Assembly: GCF_000202635.1 (NCBI RefSeq)
Contig: NC_015125.1
Span: 2,728,001-2,792,000 of the forward strand
Direction of reading: 5' to 3'
Source: Microbacterium testaceum StLB037
GTDB lineage: Bacteria; Actinomycetota; Actinomycetes; Actinomycetales; Microbacteriaceae
Length of the DNA stretch: 64,000 bases
Numbering within the stretch: position 1 is the first letter of the stretch; each line of letters starts with the position of its first letter. The position numbers and the translations under genes were made by a program. The notes under the pieces are model-generated. The model saw only the letters and a program-made list of their open reading frames with translations. It was not told the origin of the DNA and did not search any database. This document shows, one piece after another, positions 41,737-50,380 of the stretch.

Positions 41737-42627
41737 TCAGCGCGGGCGTCGGACGGGCACGCGCGACCAGCCCCCGCTGACGGCGCCCGTGTCGTGGTTC
41801 GCGGCGAGCACCGCACCGGGCGTCGGGGCTGCGGGGCGGCGACGCAGCCCGAGGACGCGCTGGAGCACGCGGATGAACAGGTCGTACACCCGAGGCGCGA
41901 GGAACTGCAGCGGACGGGTGACGAACTGCGCGGCACCGACGCCCACCTCGTTGCGCGGACCGCGCGTCACCCGCACGATCGCCCGCGCCACGCGGTCAGC
42001 GGCCACCACCGGCGGGAGAGGGAACGCGGTCCGCCCTGTGTAGTTCGCCGCGCGCTGGTAGATCGGCGTGTCGACGCTCGCCGGCAGCACCATCTTGATC
42101 CGGATGCCACGGTGCGCGAGCATCTCCTGCCGGAGAGACCGCGAGAAGCCGAGCAGACCGTGCTTCGCGGCGACGTAGGACGAGACGTACGGTCCCGCGA
42201 CCTGCGAGTACAGCGATCCGACGAAGACGATCGTCCCGAGCCCCGCCGCGCGGAAGTGGGGGAGGACGGCGCGCGCCGCGCGCATGTGCCCGAGGAGGTT
42301 CGTCTCCATCACTCGATCGCGCACCTCGTCGGGGGTGTCTTCGACCGAGCCGTACGAGAAGACCGAGGCCGAGGCGACCCAGACGTCGATCCGCCCGAAG
42401 CGTTCGATGGTGGCATCCACTGCTCGTTGCGGGCCGTCAGCGGTCGCGAGGTCCATCGGGAGCGTCAAGACCTCCGCGCCGCGCCGGCGGCACTCCTCGG
42501 CGGCTGATGACAGGGCCACCGTGTCGCGCGCGACGAGCACGAGGCGAGCGCGTCGACGGGCGAAGCGGAGTGCCGCTGCGCGTCCGATCCCTCGGGAGCC
42601 CCCGGTGATGACGACGACGTGTTCCAT
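41737..42627 (-). CDS. Short-chain dehydrogenase/reductase with C-terminal extension
   Basis: A 296-residue SDR. The nucleotide motif is TGGSRGIGRAAALRFA, the next strand LVLVARD, and the active site is in VGSLYSQVAGPYVSSYVAAKHG (Ser, Tyr, Lys). The NNAG motif is replaced by ASASV. The C-terminal 60 residues (from FVTRPLQFLAPRVYD) are hydrophobic and suggest membrane association, as in many classical SDRs with DltE-like architecture. AGAGGAG precedes the ATG. A two-block promoter motif is upstream. Substrate unknown. Confidence 0.9.
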   Translation of the reverse strand: MEHVVVITGGSRGIGRAAALRFARRRARLVLVARDTVALSSAAEECRRRGAEVLTLPMDLATADGPQRAVDATIERFGRIDVWVASASVFSYGSVEDTPDEVRDRVMETNLLGHMRAARAVLPHFRAAGLGTIVFVGSLYSQVAGPYVSSYVAAKHGLLGFSRSLRQEMLAHRGIRIKMVLPASVDTPIYQRAANYTGRTAFPLPPVVAADRVARAIVRVTRGPRNEVGVGAAQFVTRPLQFLAPRVYDLFIRVLQRVLGLRRRPAAPTPGAVLAANHDTGAVSGGWSRVPVRRPR

Positions 42628-42658
42628 GCGACTCCTCTTCTCGGGGCGGGTGCGCACG

Positions 42659-42698
42659 ACCGTAGGCGGCGCGCCCGCCCCGAGCCGCGGGGGTTGAC
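42659..42698 (-). promoter_or_regulatory. Putative two-block promoter of the SDR gene
   Basis: On the minus strand, GTCAAC (42698-42693) then 27 bases, then CTACGGT (42665-42659), 31 bases upstream of the ATG at 42627. Same layout as at dps and the acidic protein genes. Confidence 0.45.
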
Positions 42699-42897
42699 GG
42701 GGACCGGCGGCGACCGCGACGCACGCCGTCACGCGGAGATCGTCGACGACCCGCCGCTGCCGACGCCGTGAAACCGGCGTGACGCGCGCGGACTCCGCCG
42801 GACGGCCCGCCCGTGGAGCGCGGGTTCCGCGGGATGGCGCGCGAGCGCCGCCCCGACGCCGCGCCCGTCGCTCCTCCGCGCGCGATAGCGTCGTCGG

Positions 42898-43725
42898 GTG
42901 ACGGATGCCGCGGCGAAGCCGCACCTCGTGCGAGCCCTGTGGGGCGCCACCCACCCCGGTCCCACGCTCGTGGTCACCGTCCTCTCGCTCGCCCTCGGCC
43001 TCGCGGCCGGCGTCGAGCCGGCGCGTCTCGTTCTGCTCGTGGTCGCGGTGTTCGCCGGGCAGGTATCGGTCGGCCTCTCCAACGACGCGATCGACGGCGC
43101 GCGCGACGCGGCGGTCGGCCGGACCGACAAGCCCATCGCCGGGGGCGCGATCACCCCGGAGCGCGCACTCGCGGTGGCCGTGGCATCCGCGATCCTCGCC
43201 GTCGTGCTTTCGGTGCCGCTCGGTCCGGGCCTCGTCGCCGCTCACGCGATCGCGCTCGCCTCGGCGTGGGCGTACAACGCGGGTCTGAAGTCGACGCCGT
43301 TCTCGATCGCACCGTTCGTGCTGAGCTTCGGGCTGTTCCCGTCGTTCGCGACGCTGTCCCTCGTCCCTCCCGCGCTCGCCGCGCCCTGGGCCTCGGTCGC
43401 CGGCGCGGCGTTGGGGGCCGCCGTCCACCTGACCAACGTCGTGCGCGACCTCGACGACGACCGGCTCACCGGGGTGCGCGGCCTCCCGCACCGTCTCGGG
43501 GCACGGGCCTCGGTCGTGCTCGCCGCGTGCGGGATCGGCGCGGGCGCGGTCGCCGTGCTCCTCGGAACGGATGCCACCGTGCTCGGCATCGTCTTCTTCG
43601 TCGCCGTGGTGGGGGTCGCTGCCGGGGCGGTGGTCGTGGTGTTCGTGCGGGCACCGGGACGGGCGGTGTTCCAGCTGACGATGCTGGCCGCGCTGCTTCT
43701 CGCCGTGCAGCTCGTCGTGGCGTGA
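42898..43725 (+). CDS. UbiA-family prenyltransferase
   Basis: A 275-residue membrane enzyme with about eight helices that transfers a prenyl chain to an aromatic or quinone-like acceptor. The first Asp-rich motif is SNDAIDGARDAAVGRTDKP and the second is VVRDLDDDRLTG, both intact. GTG 42898 lies 6 bases after TAGCGT with no ribosome site (leaderless type). It is a lone gene. It could belong with the FAD monooxygenase and methyltransferase at 62-64 kb (see findings). Confidence 0.92.
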   Translation: MTDAAAKPHLVRALWGATHPGPTLVVTVLSLALGLAAGVEPARLVLLVVAVFAGQVSVGLSNDAIDGARDAAVGRTDKPIAGGAITPERALAVAVASAILAVVLSVPLGPGLVAAHAIALASAWAYNAGLKSTPFSIAPFVLSFGLFPSFATLSLVPPALAAPWASVAGAALGAAVHLTNVVRDLDDDRLTGVRGLPHRLGARASVVLAACGIGAGAVAVLLGTDATVLGIVFFVAVVGVAAGAVVVVFVRAPGRAVFQLTMLAALLLAVQLVVA

Positions 43726-43755
43726 CGAGGACGCGGAGGCGGTCGGTGCGGGGCG

Positions 43756-44010
43756 GGTGGCTTCGACGGGCTCAGCCACCGGGGTCGGGGCCGGGGTGGC
43801 GCTTCGACGGGCTCAGCCACCGGGGTCGGGGCTGGGGTAACGGTTCGACGGGCTCAGTAACCGGGGTCGGGGCCGGGGTGACGCTTCGACGGGCTCAGCC
43901 ACCGGGGAGTGCGTCCGCCGCCGTCGCGGGTGGCCCCGGGTGGCTTCGACAGGCTCAGCCACCCGGGGCACCCACTCGACGGGCTTCGACGGGCTCAGCC
44001 ACCCGGGGCG
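43756..44010. repeat. Array of direct CTTCGACGGGCTCAG elements
   Basis: Six elements with core TTCGACGGGCTCA or TTCGACAGGCTCA, all in one orientation, most with GGTGGC and GCCACC arms and separated by GGGGTCGGGGCCGGGG-type spacers. They fill the 302-base gap between UbiA and the left end of the sugar-acid operon. No gene is seen. Confidence 0.9.
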
Positions 44011-44027
44011 CGCGCGCCGGCGGGCGG

Positions 44028-44783
44028 CTACCGCGGGCGCACCCGCAGGTGCGTCACGCCGCCGTCGACCTCGAGCGCGGTGCCGGTCGTCGATCCGGCG
44101 AGCGGACTCGCGAGGTACAGGATCGCGTGCGCGACCTCGTCGGGCGTGACCATGCGACCCGTCGCCTGGCGGGCGTCGAGGGCGGCCCGCTCGGCGACGG
44201 GGTCGGGGAAGTTCTGCAGCATGCGCTCCACGAACGGCGTCGACACGGTACCCGGGCTCACGCAGTTCACCCGCACGCCCTCGCGCACGTGGTCGGTCGC
44301 CATCGCGTAGGTGAGCGAGAGGATCGCGCCCTTGGATGCGTTGTACACGGCGCGCTGCGGCAGACCGTTCAGCGCCCCGATCGAGCACACGTTGACGATC
44401 GACGCGTGCTCCGAGCGCTTCAGGTACGGCAGGGCCGCGGCGCAGGCGCGCGCGGTGCCGCGCACGTTGATGTTCAGCACGCGGTCCCAGTCGGCCTCGG
44501 TCGCCTCCTCGACCGTTCCCACGCAGCTCACGCCCGCGCTGTTGACCAGCACGTCCACGCCGCCGAAGCGTTCCGCCACGGCCGCCATCGCGGCATCCAC
44601 CGATTCCCGGTCGGTCACGTCGGCGGCGAATCCGGTCAGTCCCTCATCCAGACCCTCGGCGACGAGATCGAGTACCGCGACCCGCGCCCCCCGCGCGGCG
44701 AAGGCTCTCGCGGTCGCGAGGCCGATGCCCGAGGCTCCGCCGGTCACGACGACGGACAGTCCGTCGAACTCCCCGGCGCTCAT
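44028..44783 (-). CDS. SDR, probable 2-keto-3-deoxy-L-fuconate dehydrogenase
   Basis: A 251-residue SDR with TGGASGIGLATARAFAARG, LVNSAGVSCVG, the active site VCSIGALNGLPQRAVYNASKG and VSPGTVSTPFVERML. It is the last gene of a six-gene minus-strand operon and overlaps the FAH-hydrolase gene by 4 bases. In oxidative L-fucose pathways an SDR turns 2-keto-3-deoxy-L-fuconate into the 2,4-diketo acid, which a hydrolase of the FAH family cleaves. The overlap with such a hydrolase supports that role, but substrate identity is inferred. Confidence 0.85.
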   Translation of the reverse strand: MSAGEFDGLSVVVTGGASGIGLATARAFAARGARVAVLDLVAEGLDEGLTGFAADVTDRESVDAAMAAVAERFGGVDVLVNSAGVSCVGTVEEATEADWDRVLNINVRGTARACAAALPYLKRSEHASIVNVCSIGALNGLPQRAVYNASKGAILSLTYAMATDHVREGVRVNCVSPGTVSTPFVERMLQNFPDPVAERAALDARQATGRMVTPDEVAHAILYLASPLAGSTTGTALEVDGGVTHLRVRPR

Positions 44784-45631
44784 GCCTGCACCAGCGTCTG
44801 ACGGGCGCGACCGAGGCCGTCGATCTCGAGCTCGACGACGTCGCCGGCTCGGAGGTAGGGGGTGTCGGGAAGCCCGAGGGCCACTCCCGCCGGGGTGCCG
44901 GTGTTCACGAGATCACCCGGTCGCAGCACCATGAACTGCGACAGGTACCAGACGACGTACGCGACGGAGAAGATCTGCGACGCGGTCGAGCCGTTCTGCC
45001 GCTCGACGTCGTTCACCGAGAGGCGCAGACCGAGAGCCTGCGGGTCGCTGACATCCGACGCGGGCACGAGGACCGGCCCGAGCGGGTTGAAGGTCTCGCA
45101 GCTCTTGCCCTTGTCCCACTGTCCGCCGCGTTCGAGCTGGAACTCGCGCTCGGACACGTCGTGCGAGACCACGTACCCGGCGACGTGGGCGAGTGCCTCC
45201 TCGGGGGAGGAGAGGTAACGCGCGGTCGTGCCGATCACGACCCCGAGCTCGACCTCCCAGTCCGTCTTCGTCGATCCGCGCGGAATGAGAACGTCGTCGA
45301 AGGGCCCGACGATCGTCGAGGGGTCCTTCATGAAGACGACCGGCTCGGCCGGGACCGCGGCCCCCGTCTCGGCGGCGTGGTCGTGGTAGTTCAGCCCGAT
45401 GCACACGATCTTGCCCGGGACGGCGATCGGAGCGCCGATGCGGAGGGTGTCGGCATCCGGGAGCGGTGTCAGGTCGCCACGGTCGGCCGCGGCGCGAGCG
45501 CGAGCGAGACCGTCCGCGGCGAGGAACGCCCCGTCGATGTCGGCGGTCAGCGGGCGCAGATCGTAGACGGCACCGTCGTGGCGGAGGACGGGGATCTCGG
45601 CGCCGGGATCACCGAGTCGAGCGAAGGTCAT
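44780..45631 (-). CDS. Fumarylacetoacetate hydrolase-family protein, probable 2,4-diketo-3-deoxy-L-fuconate hydrolase
   Basis: A 283-residue metal-dependent C-C hydrolase. The FAH core has IVCIGLNYHDHAAETG, EPVVFMKDPSTIVGP, the metal-binding DWEVELGVVIG, and the C-terminal NTGTPAGVALG. The GGQWDKGKSCETFNPLGPVL segment is typical of the subgroup acting on 2,4-diketo-3-deoxy-sugar acids, releasing pyruvate and lactate. AAGGAG precedes the ATG. There is a 36-base gap from the kinase gene upstream and a 4-base overlap with the SDR downstream. Confidence 0.87.
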   Translation of the reverse strand: MTFARLGDPGAEIPVLRHDGAVYDLRPLTADIDGAFLAADGLARARAAADRGDLTPLPDADTLRIGAPIAVPGKIVCIGLNYHDHAAETGAAVPAEPVVFMKDPSTIVGPFDDVLIPRGSTKTDWEVELGVVIGTTARYLSSPEEALAHVAGYVVSHDVSEREFQLERGGQWDKGKSCETFNPLGPVLVPASDVSDPQALGLRLSVNDVERQNGSTASQIFSVAYVVWYLSQFMVLRPGDLVNTGTPAGVALGLPDTPYLRAGDVVELEIDGLGRARQTLVQA

Positions 45632-45667
45632 GGATTCTCCTTGGGTGGGTGGTTCAGCGGGACGGGA

Positions 45668-46609
45668 TCAGCGGGTCACGGGATCGCCGGATGCGGCGCG
45701 GTCGAGTTCGGATCGACGGATGCCGCCCTGCCAGTCGCCGGGGTGAAGGCAGGCGTACGCGCCGGCCAGAGTCGCCGTGCGCAGGCGGGTTACGGCGTCG
45801 CTGTCGGCCAAGCGCTCGGCGACGTATCCGGCGGCGAAAGCGTCTCCGGCGCCGACGGTGTCGACGGGGGTGATGGGGACCGCGGCCACGCGGTGCAACT
45901 CGCCGTCGATGAGCGCGACGGCGCCGTCGCCGCCCAGGGTGACGATGGCTTCGGTCGGGCCCGCCGCAGCGAGAGCGCGCGCGAGGTCGTCCGGCGCGGT
46001 GTGGGCGTGCAGCATCCGCGCCTCGTCATCGCTGGCGAACACGATGTCGGCGCGGGCGATCACGTGCGCGTAGGCGGCGACCGCCTCGGTGCTTCCCCAG
46101 AGTCGGCTGCGGTGATTGACCGCGAAGGACACGAGGGCGCCCACCTCCCGCGCGCGCTCCACCGCGACGAGCACCGCGTCGCGCGCCGAGTCCGACAGGG
46201 CGAGCGTCACGCCGGTCACGTGCAGGATGTCGCCGGCGGCGAGGGGCAGGTCGTCGAGGTCGGCGGCGTCGAGGCGGCTCCCCGCGCTCCCGCGGCGGTA
46301 GTAGTCGACGGTCGTCGCCCCCGCGCGCGGGGTCGACTTGAGCATGAGACCGGTGGGGGCTCCCGCGTCGATGCGGGCGCGCACGTCGACGCCCTCCGAC
46401 CGCAGGTCGCCGACCACTCGGCGTCCCAGCGCGTCGTCGCCGACGCGGCCCAGCCAGGTGACGGGGACGCCGAGGCGGGCCAGACCGATGGCGGTGTTGC
46501 CCTCGGCGCCGCCGGTCGCGACGCGCGCCTGCGACTGGTGCTCCCAGCCGCCGACGCCGTCGCCGAGGACCAGCCCCATGCTCTCGCCGAAGGTGACGAC
46601 GCGGCTCAT
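45668..46609 (-). CDS. kdgK: PfkB-family sugar kinase, probable 2-keto-3-deoxygluconate kinase
   Basis: A 313-residue ribokinase-fold kinase. The N-terminal signature is GGAEGNTAIGLARLGVPVTWLGRVGDD and the C-terminal ATP and catalytic motif is DTVGAGDAFAAGYV, with the catalytic Asp intact. FGESMGLVLGD at the start and the coupling to KDPG aldolase support KDG as substrate, giving KDPG. Its ATG overlaps the aldolase stop by 4 bases. Other 2-keto-3-deoxy acids or ribokinase-like substrates are possible. Confidence 0.87.
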   Translation of the reverse strand: MSRVVTFGESMGLVLGDGVGGWEHQSQARVATGGAEGNTAIGLARLGVPVTWLGRVGDDALGRRVVGDLRSEGVDVRARIDAGAPTGLMLKSTPRAGATTVDYYRRGSAGSRLDAADLDDLPLAAGDILHVTGVTLALSDSARDAVLVAVERAREVGALVSFAVNHRSRLWGSTEAVAAYAHVIARADIVFASDDEARMLHAHTAPDDLARALAAAGPTEAIVTLGGDGAVALIDGELHRVAAVPITPVDTVGAGDAFAAGYVAERLADSDAVTRLRTATLAGAYACLHPGDWQGGIRRSELDRAASGDPVTR

Positions 46610-47259
46610 CGGGCGGACCGCGCGTCGTCGCGGATACGGGCGCACGCGGCGGCCGCGGTGGTGATCGTGTCGAAGTCGCCGCGGGCGATCGCGTCGCGCG
46701 GCACCATCCAGCTGCCGCTGGCGGCGAGCACCCACGGGCGACGGAGGTAGTCGCCCAGGCTGGTCGGATCGACACCGCCGCTGGGGATGAATCGCATGTC
46801 GGCGAACGGCCCGTGCAGGGCGTCGAGGTAGCCCGCACCTCCGAGGTGGCCGGCGGGGAAGATCTTCACGTCGGCGAAGCCGTCCGCACGGGCCCGCTGC
46901 ACCTCGGTGGGGGTCGCGACGCCCGGAACGACCGCGACGCCGCCGGAGCGCAGCCGATCGGCGACCGCGGGGTCGTACCCCGGCGTGACGGCGAAGGTCG
47001 CGCCCGCGTCGATCGCGGCATCCGCCTGTTCCACCGTCAGGACCGTGCCCGCACCCGCGAGGAATCCCTCGACGTCCGCGGCCGCGGCGATCGCGGCGAG
47101 ACCGGCGGGGGTGCGGAGGGTGAACTCGGCACAGCCGATGCCCCCGTCACGGAGGGCGAGGGCCAGGCCGCGCGCGCGGTCGGCGTCGTCGAGCACCACG
47201 ACCGGGACGATACCGACGGTGCCGATGCGTTCGGTGAGCGAGGACGATGAGCCGCTCAT
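46606..47259 (-). CDS. eda: KDPG/KHG aldolase
   Basis: A 217-residue class I aldolase that splits 2-keto-3-deoxy-6-phosphogluconate into pyruvate and glyceraldehyde 3-phosphate. The catalytic Glu is in CAEFTLRTPAG, the Schiff-base Lys in DVKIFPAGHLGG, and the phosphate site in FIPSGGVDP. It is coupled by 4-base overlaps to the SDR before it and the KDG kinase after it, which gives a complete lower Entner-Doudoroff branch within one operon. Confidence 0.92.
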   Translation of the reverse strand: MSGSSSSLTERIGTVGIVPVVVLDDADRARGLALALRDGGIGCAEFTLRTPAGLAAIAAAADVEGFLAGAGTVLTVEQADAAIDAGATFAVTPGYDPAVADRLRSGGVAVVPGVATPTEVQRARADGFADVKIFPAGHLGGAGYLDALHGPFADMRFIPSGGVDPTSLGDYLRRPWVLAASGSWMVPRDAIARGDFDTITTAAAACARIRDDARSAR

Positions 47260-48014
47260 CGCCCGAGCCACCCCCCGTCGACCGGGAGCGTGATGCCCGA
47301 CACATAGTCGGAGGCGCGGGAGGCGAGGAACACGGTCGCCCCGGCGAGATCGGATGCCTCGCCCCACCGCCCCGCGGGGATGCGGTCGAGGATCGCGGTC
47401 GAGCGCGCTGCGTCGGCGCGGAGCGCCTCGGTGTTGTCTGTCGCGATGTAGCCCGGCGCGATCGCGTTGACGGTGACGCCCTTCGACGCCCACTCGTTGG
47501 CGAGGGCCTTGGTGAGGCCGGCGATGCCGGACTTGGCCGCGGTGTACCCCGGGACGTTGATGCCGCCCTGGAAGCTCAGCAGCGAGGCGGTGAAGATGAT
47601 CTTGCCCCGTCCTCGCTCGAGCATCTGCTGCGCGACGGCCTGCGTGAGTCGGAATTGACTGCTCAGGTTGATCTGCAGCACGCGGTCCCACGCGTCGAGC
47701 GGGTGCTCCGCCGCCGGCGCGCGCTCGATGGTGCCGGCGTTGTTGACGAGGATGTCGACGTGGCGGCCAGACAGCTCGGCGCCCAGCGCGTCGACGGCCG
47801 TCGGGTCGCTGAAGTCGCACGCGATGCCGGTGAAGGAGCGTCCGGCGGCGGTCACGGCGCGCTCGATCTCGCTGCCCGACGTCGACTGCGAGGCGCTGAC
47901 CCCGATGATGTCGGCACCCGCCTCGGCGAGACCGAGCGCCATCGCGAAGCCGATCCCGCGTCGCGCGCCGGTGACGACGGCCGTCGTGCCCTCGAGGGAG
48001 AAGAGCCCGCTCAT
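47256..48014 (-). CDS. kduD: KduD-like SDR (2-keto-3-deoxygluconate 5-dehydrogenase type)
   Basis: A 252-residue SDR. It opens FSLEGTTAVVTGARRGIGFAM, with MALGLAEAGADIIGVSASQ, NNAGTIERAPA, the active site FTASLLSFQGGINVPGYTAAK, and the end SDYVSGITLPVDGGWLGR, all in the KduD style. KduD interconverts 5-keto-4-deoxyuronate-derived and KDG intermediates, but relatives act as gluconate 5-dehydrogenases. Overlaps on both sides (4 bases each) tie it to the zinc alcohol dehydrogenase and the aldolase. Confidence 0.85.
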   Translation of the reverse strand: MSGLFSLEGTTAVVTGARRGIGFAMALGLAEAGADIIGVSASQSTSGSEIERAVTAAGRSFTGIACDFSDPTAVDALGAELSGRHVDILVNNAGTIERAPAAEHPLDAWDRVLQINLSSQFRLTQAVAQQMLERGRGKIIFTASLLSFQGGINVPGYTAAKSGIAGLTKALANEWASKGVTVNAIAPGYIATDNTEALRADAARSTAILDRIPAGRWGEASDLAGATVFLASRASDYVSGITLPVDGGWLGR

Positions 48015-49033
48015 GCCTGGCCTCCCACGTCGACGAGGATCTTCATCGCACGACCCGCCTCGAGGTCGGCGAAGGCCTCGGCGGTGGCGCTCAGGGGCAC
48101 GATCCGGGTGATGAGCAGGTCCGTGGGGATCACGCCGTCGGCGACGAGTTCGACGGCGGTCTCGAAGTCGGGACGCTGGTAGACGCGTGCGCCGAGCAGG
48201 CGCAGTTCGCGCCAGAACATGCGCTGGAGGTCGACCTCGCGCGGGGTGGGGTGGATCGCCACGACGACGATCGTGCCGCGCACCTTCGCCAGCCCGGTCG
48301 CTCCGCGGACGGCGGCCGCGGCGCCCGAGACCTCGAACACGACGTCGGCTCCGGCGCCCCGGGTCCATTCCTCGACGACCGCGACCTGGTCGCGCTCGCG
48401 GGGGTCGAGGGTCGCGAAGCCGAGCTCCTCGATCTGCGCGCGGCGCTTCTCGTCGAGCTCGATCACGAGCACGTCGGCGCCGGTGTGCCGGGCGACGCAG
48501 GCGATGAGGACGCCGATGGGGCCGCCGCCGATGACGACGGCCTTGTCGCCGGGGGCGAGCTCGGCGCGCCGCACGTCGTGGACGGCGACCGCGACCGGTT
48601 CGACGAGCGCGGCGTGGTCCAGCGCGATGCCCTCGGGCAGACGGACGAGCGTCTCGGCGGGCACGTTCCACAGGCCCTGCAGCGAGCCGGGGGAGTCGAT
48701 GCCGATGAAGTCGAGGTTCTGGCAGATGTGCTGGTTTCCGGCCAGGCAGGCGGGGCACGTGCCGTCCCACGCGAGCGGCATCACCGTGACGCCGTTGCCG
48801 ACGTCCCATCCCTCGACGCCCTCGCCGAGCGAGGCGATCGTGCCGCTCATCTCGTGTCCGAAGACGAGCGGGGTCTGCACCCGCGCGTCCATCGACCCGT
48901 GCAGGATGTGCAGGTCCGTCCCGCAGAGGCCCGTGTAGGCCACGCGGATCTGGACCTGACCGGGGCCGGGAGGGGTGGCATCCGCTTCTCGGACGTCGAT
49001 CGTGTGCTCGCCCACGTAGGCCGCTGTCAGCAT
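48011..49033 (-). CDS. Zinc-dependent alcohol dehydrogenase (sugar or sugar-acid type)
   Basis: A 340-residue medium-chain dehydrogenase. The catalytic zinc site is Cys in TGLCGTDLHILHG and His-Glu in FGHEMSGT, with structural-zinc Cys residues in CPACLAGNQHIC. The Rossmann motif is VIGGGPIGVLIA. It resembles threonine, sorbitol and galactitol-phosphate dehydrogenases, so a polyol or aldonate substrate is likely. It is the first gene of the six-gene operon, with AGGAGAG at the ribosome site. A CATC-N-GATG-type site lies 14 bases upstream of the start. Confidence 0.9.
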   Translation of the reverse strand: MLTAAYVGEHTIDVREADATPPGPGQVQIRVAYTGLCGTDLHILHGSMDARVQTPLVFGHEMSGTIASLGEGVEGWDVGNGVTVMPLAWDGTCPACLAGNQHICQNLDFIGIDSPGSLQGLWNVPAETLVRLPEGIALDHAALVEPVAVAVHDVRRAELAPGDKAVVIGGGPIGVLIACVARHTGADVLVIELDEKRRAQIEELGFATLDPRERDQVAVVEEWTRGAGADVVFEVSGAAAAVRGATGLAKVRGTIVVVAIHPTPREVDLQRMFWRELRLLGARVYQRPDFETAVELVADGVIPTDLLITRIVPLSATAEAFADLEAGRAMKILVDVGGQA

Positions 49034-49046
49034 TGACTCTCCTAAA

Positions 49047-49060
49047 GATCAGATGAATTC
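49047..49060. promoter_or_regulatory. Putative FCD-regulator site before the six-gene operon
   Basis: On the minus strand GAATTCATCTGATC, with core CATC-T-GATC, 14 bases before the adh ATG. It matches the motif found at 53088, 56176, 56230 and 57183 around the GntR gene. Confidence 0.6.
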
Positions 49061-49131
49061 TCCGAACAATCATGCCCCACAAATCGTCATATGTCTCTGT
49101 TGCACGCGAAACCGCCGAGCGATACGGTGAA

Positions 49132-49144
49132 CAAACGATTGACC
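49132..49144. promoter_or_regulatory. Putative LacI-type operator before the CoA-transferase operon
   Basis: CAAACGATTGACC, 49 bases upstream of the CoA-transferase start. It closely resembles CAAACGTTTGATC (57236) and ATAACGTTTGACC (57265) before the importer gene. A palindromic CGTTTG core is typical for LacI-family operators. Confidence 0.5.
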
Positions 49145-49192
49145 ACGATGTCTCACGACGTCCCCTCCTCGACGCGAAGGCGCGCGAATCCC

Positions 49193-50380
49193 ATGGTGCA
49201 ACAGATCATCAGACCCTTGGACGGGCTCCTCGTCCTCGACTTCAGTCAGTTCCTGGCCGGCCCCGTTGCGGCGCTCCGCCTCGCCGATCTCGGCGCGCGG
49301 GTCATCAAGATCGAGCGCCCCGGTGTCGGCGACATCGGACGGACCCTCGCGTTCGCGGGTCGCTCGATCGACGGCGACACGGTGTCGTTCCACGCGATGA
49401 ACCGCAACAAGGAGTCCGTCGCCGCCGATCTGAAGAACCCCGACGACCTCGAAGACGTCCGTCGGCTCGTCGCCCGCGCCGACGTGGTGATCCAGAACTT
49501 CCGCCCTGGGGTGATGGAGCGGATCGGCCTCGACTACGCCTCGGTGAAAGAGCTCAACCCCTCGATCGTCTACGCCAGCGCGAGCGGCTACGGCGATGAG
49601 GGTCCGTGGCGCGACCGCCCCGGTCAAGATCTGCTGGCCCAGGCGATCTCGGGACTGCCGTGGCTGAGCGGCTCCCGCGAGGACGGACCCGTGCCCCTCG
49701 GCCTCTCGATCGCCGACCACCTGCTGAGCTGTCACCTCGCTCAGGGGGTCACGGCGCTCCTGGTCCGCCGGTTCCGCACGGGGCAGGGGGGACTCGTGCA
49801 GTCGAGCCTGCTCGAAGCCGTCCTCGACCTGCAGTTCGAGCTCCTCAGCACGAAGCTCAACGACGCCACGATCCAGGTGCGGCGCCACGGCGAGCACTCC
49901 GCGCACGCCTTCCTCGCCGCCCCCTACGGCACCTACCCGACCCTCGACGGGTATCTCGCCCTCGCGATGAACCCGATCCCCGAACTCGGTCGCCTCCTCG
50001 GACTCCCCGAGCTCCAGGCCCTCGCGGACCCGCGCGACGCGTGGGACCGTCAGGAAGAGATCGAAGCACTCCTCGCGGCGCGCTTCGCCACAGGGTCCAC
50101 GGCGCACTGGCTCGGCATCCTGGATGCCGCGGACGTGTGGTGCGCGCCGGTGCTGACGCTCGACGAGCTGCTGGCCTCGGACGGGTTCGCCGCGATCGAC
50201 ATGACGCAGGAGGTCGAGCGGCGAGGGACGAGGATCGCCACCACCCGGAGCCCGCTCCGGATCGACGGGCAGGTGCTGCGCAGCGAGAAGGCGGCGCCCC
50301 TGCTCGGGGAGGACGGCGCGCGCATCCGCGCCGAGTTCCTGTCGCGCGATGTCCGGGCGGAAGACGGGAGTCTCGCATGA
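49193..50380 (+). CDS. Class III (CaiB/BaiF) CoA-transferase
   Basis: A 395-residue enzyme that moves CoA between carboxylic acids. It opens PLDGLLVLDFSQFLAGPVAA as in the family, with ADLGARVIKIERP, LNPSIVYASASGYGDEGPW, and catalytic Asp146 in RPGQDLLAQAISGL. The late AADVWCAPVLTLDELLAS is also conserved. The frame is open upstream to 49091, but 49193 fits the family start. An ATG at 49148 is possible. The stop overlaps the SBP-like gene by 4 bases. Its acid substrate is unknown. The context points to a sugar-derived acid. Confidence 0.9.
   Translation: MVQQIIRPLDGLLVLDFSQFLAGPVAALRLADLGARVIKIERPGVGDIGRTLAFAGRSIDGDTVSFHAMNRNKESVAADLKNPDDLEDVRRLVARADVVIQNFRPGVMERIGLDYASVKELNPSIVYASASGYGDEGPWRDRPGQDLLAQAISGLPWLSGSREDGPVPLGLSIADHLLSCHLAQGVTALLVRRFRTGQGGLVQSSLLEAVLDLQFELLSTKLNDATIQVRRHGEHSAHAFLAAPYGTYPTLDGYLALAMNPIPELGRLLGLPELQALADPRDAWDRQEEIEALLAARFATGSTAHWLGILDAADVWCAPVLTLDELLASDGFAAIDMTQEVERRGTRIATTRSPLRIDGQVLRSEKAAPLLGEDGARIRAEFLSRDVRAEDGSLA

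Noticed and set aside
43850..43880. tRNA T-loop-like GGTTCGAC stretch
   Set aside because: It is part of the CTTCGACGGGCTCAG repeat family. No cloverleaf can be formed around it.
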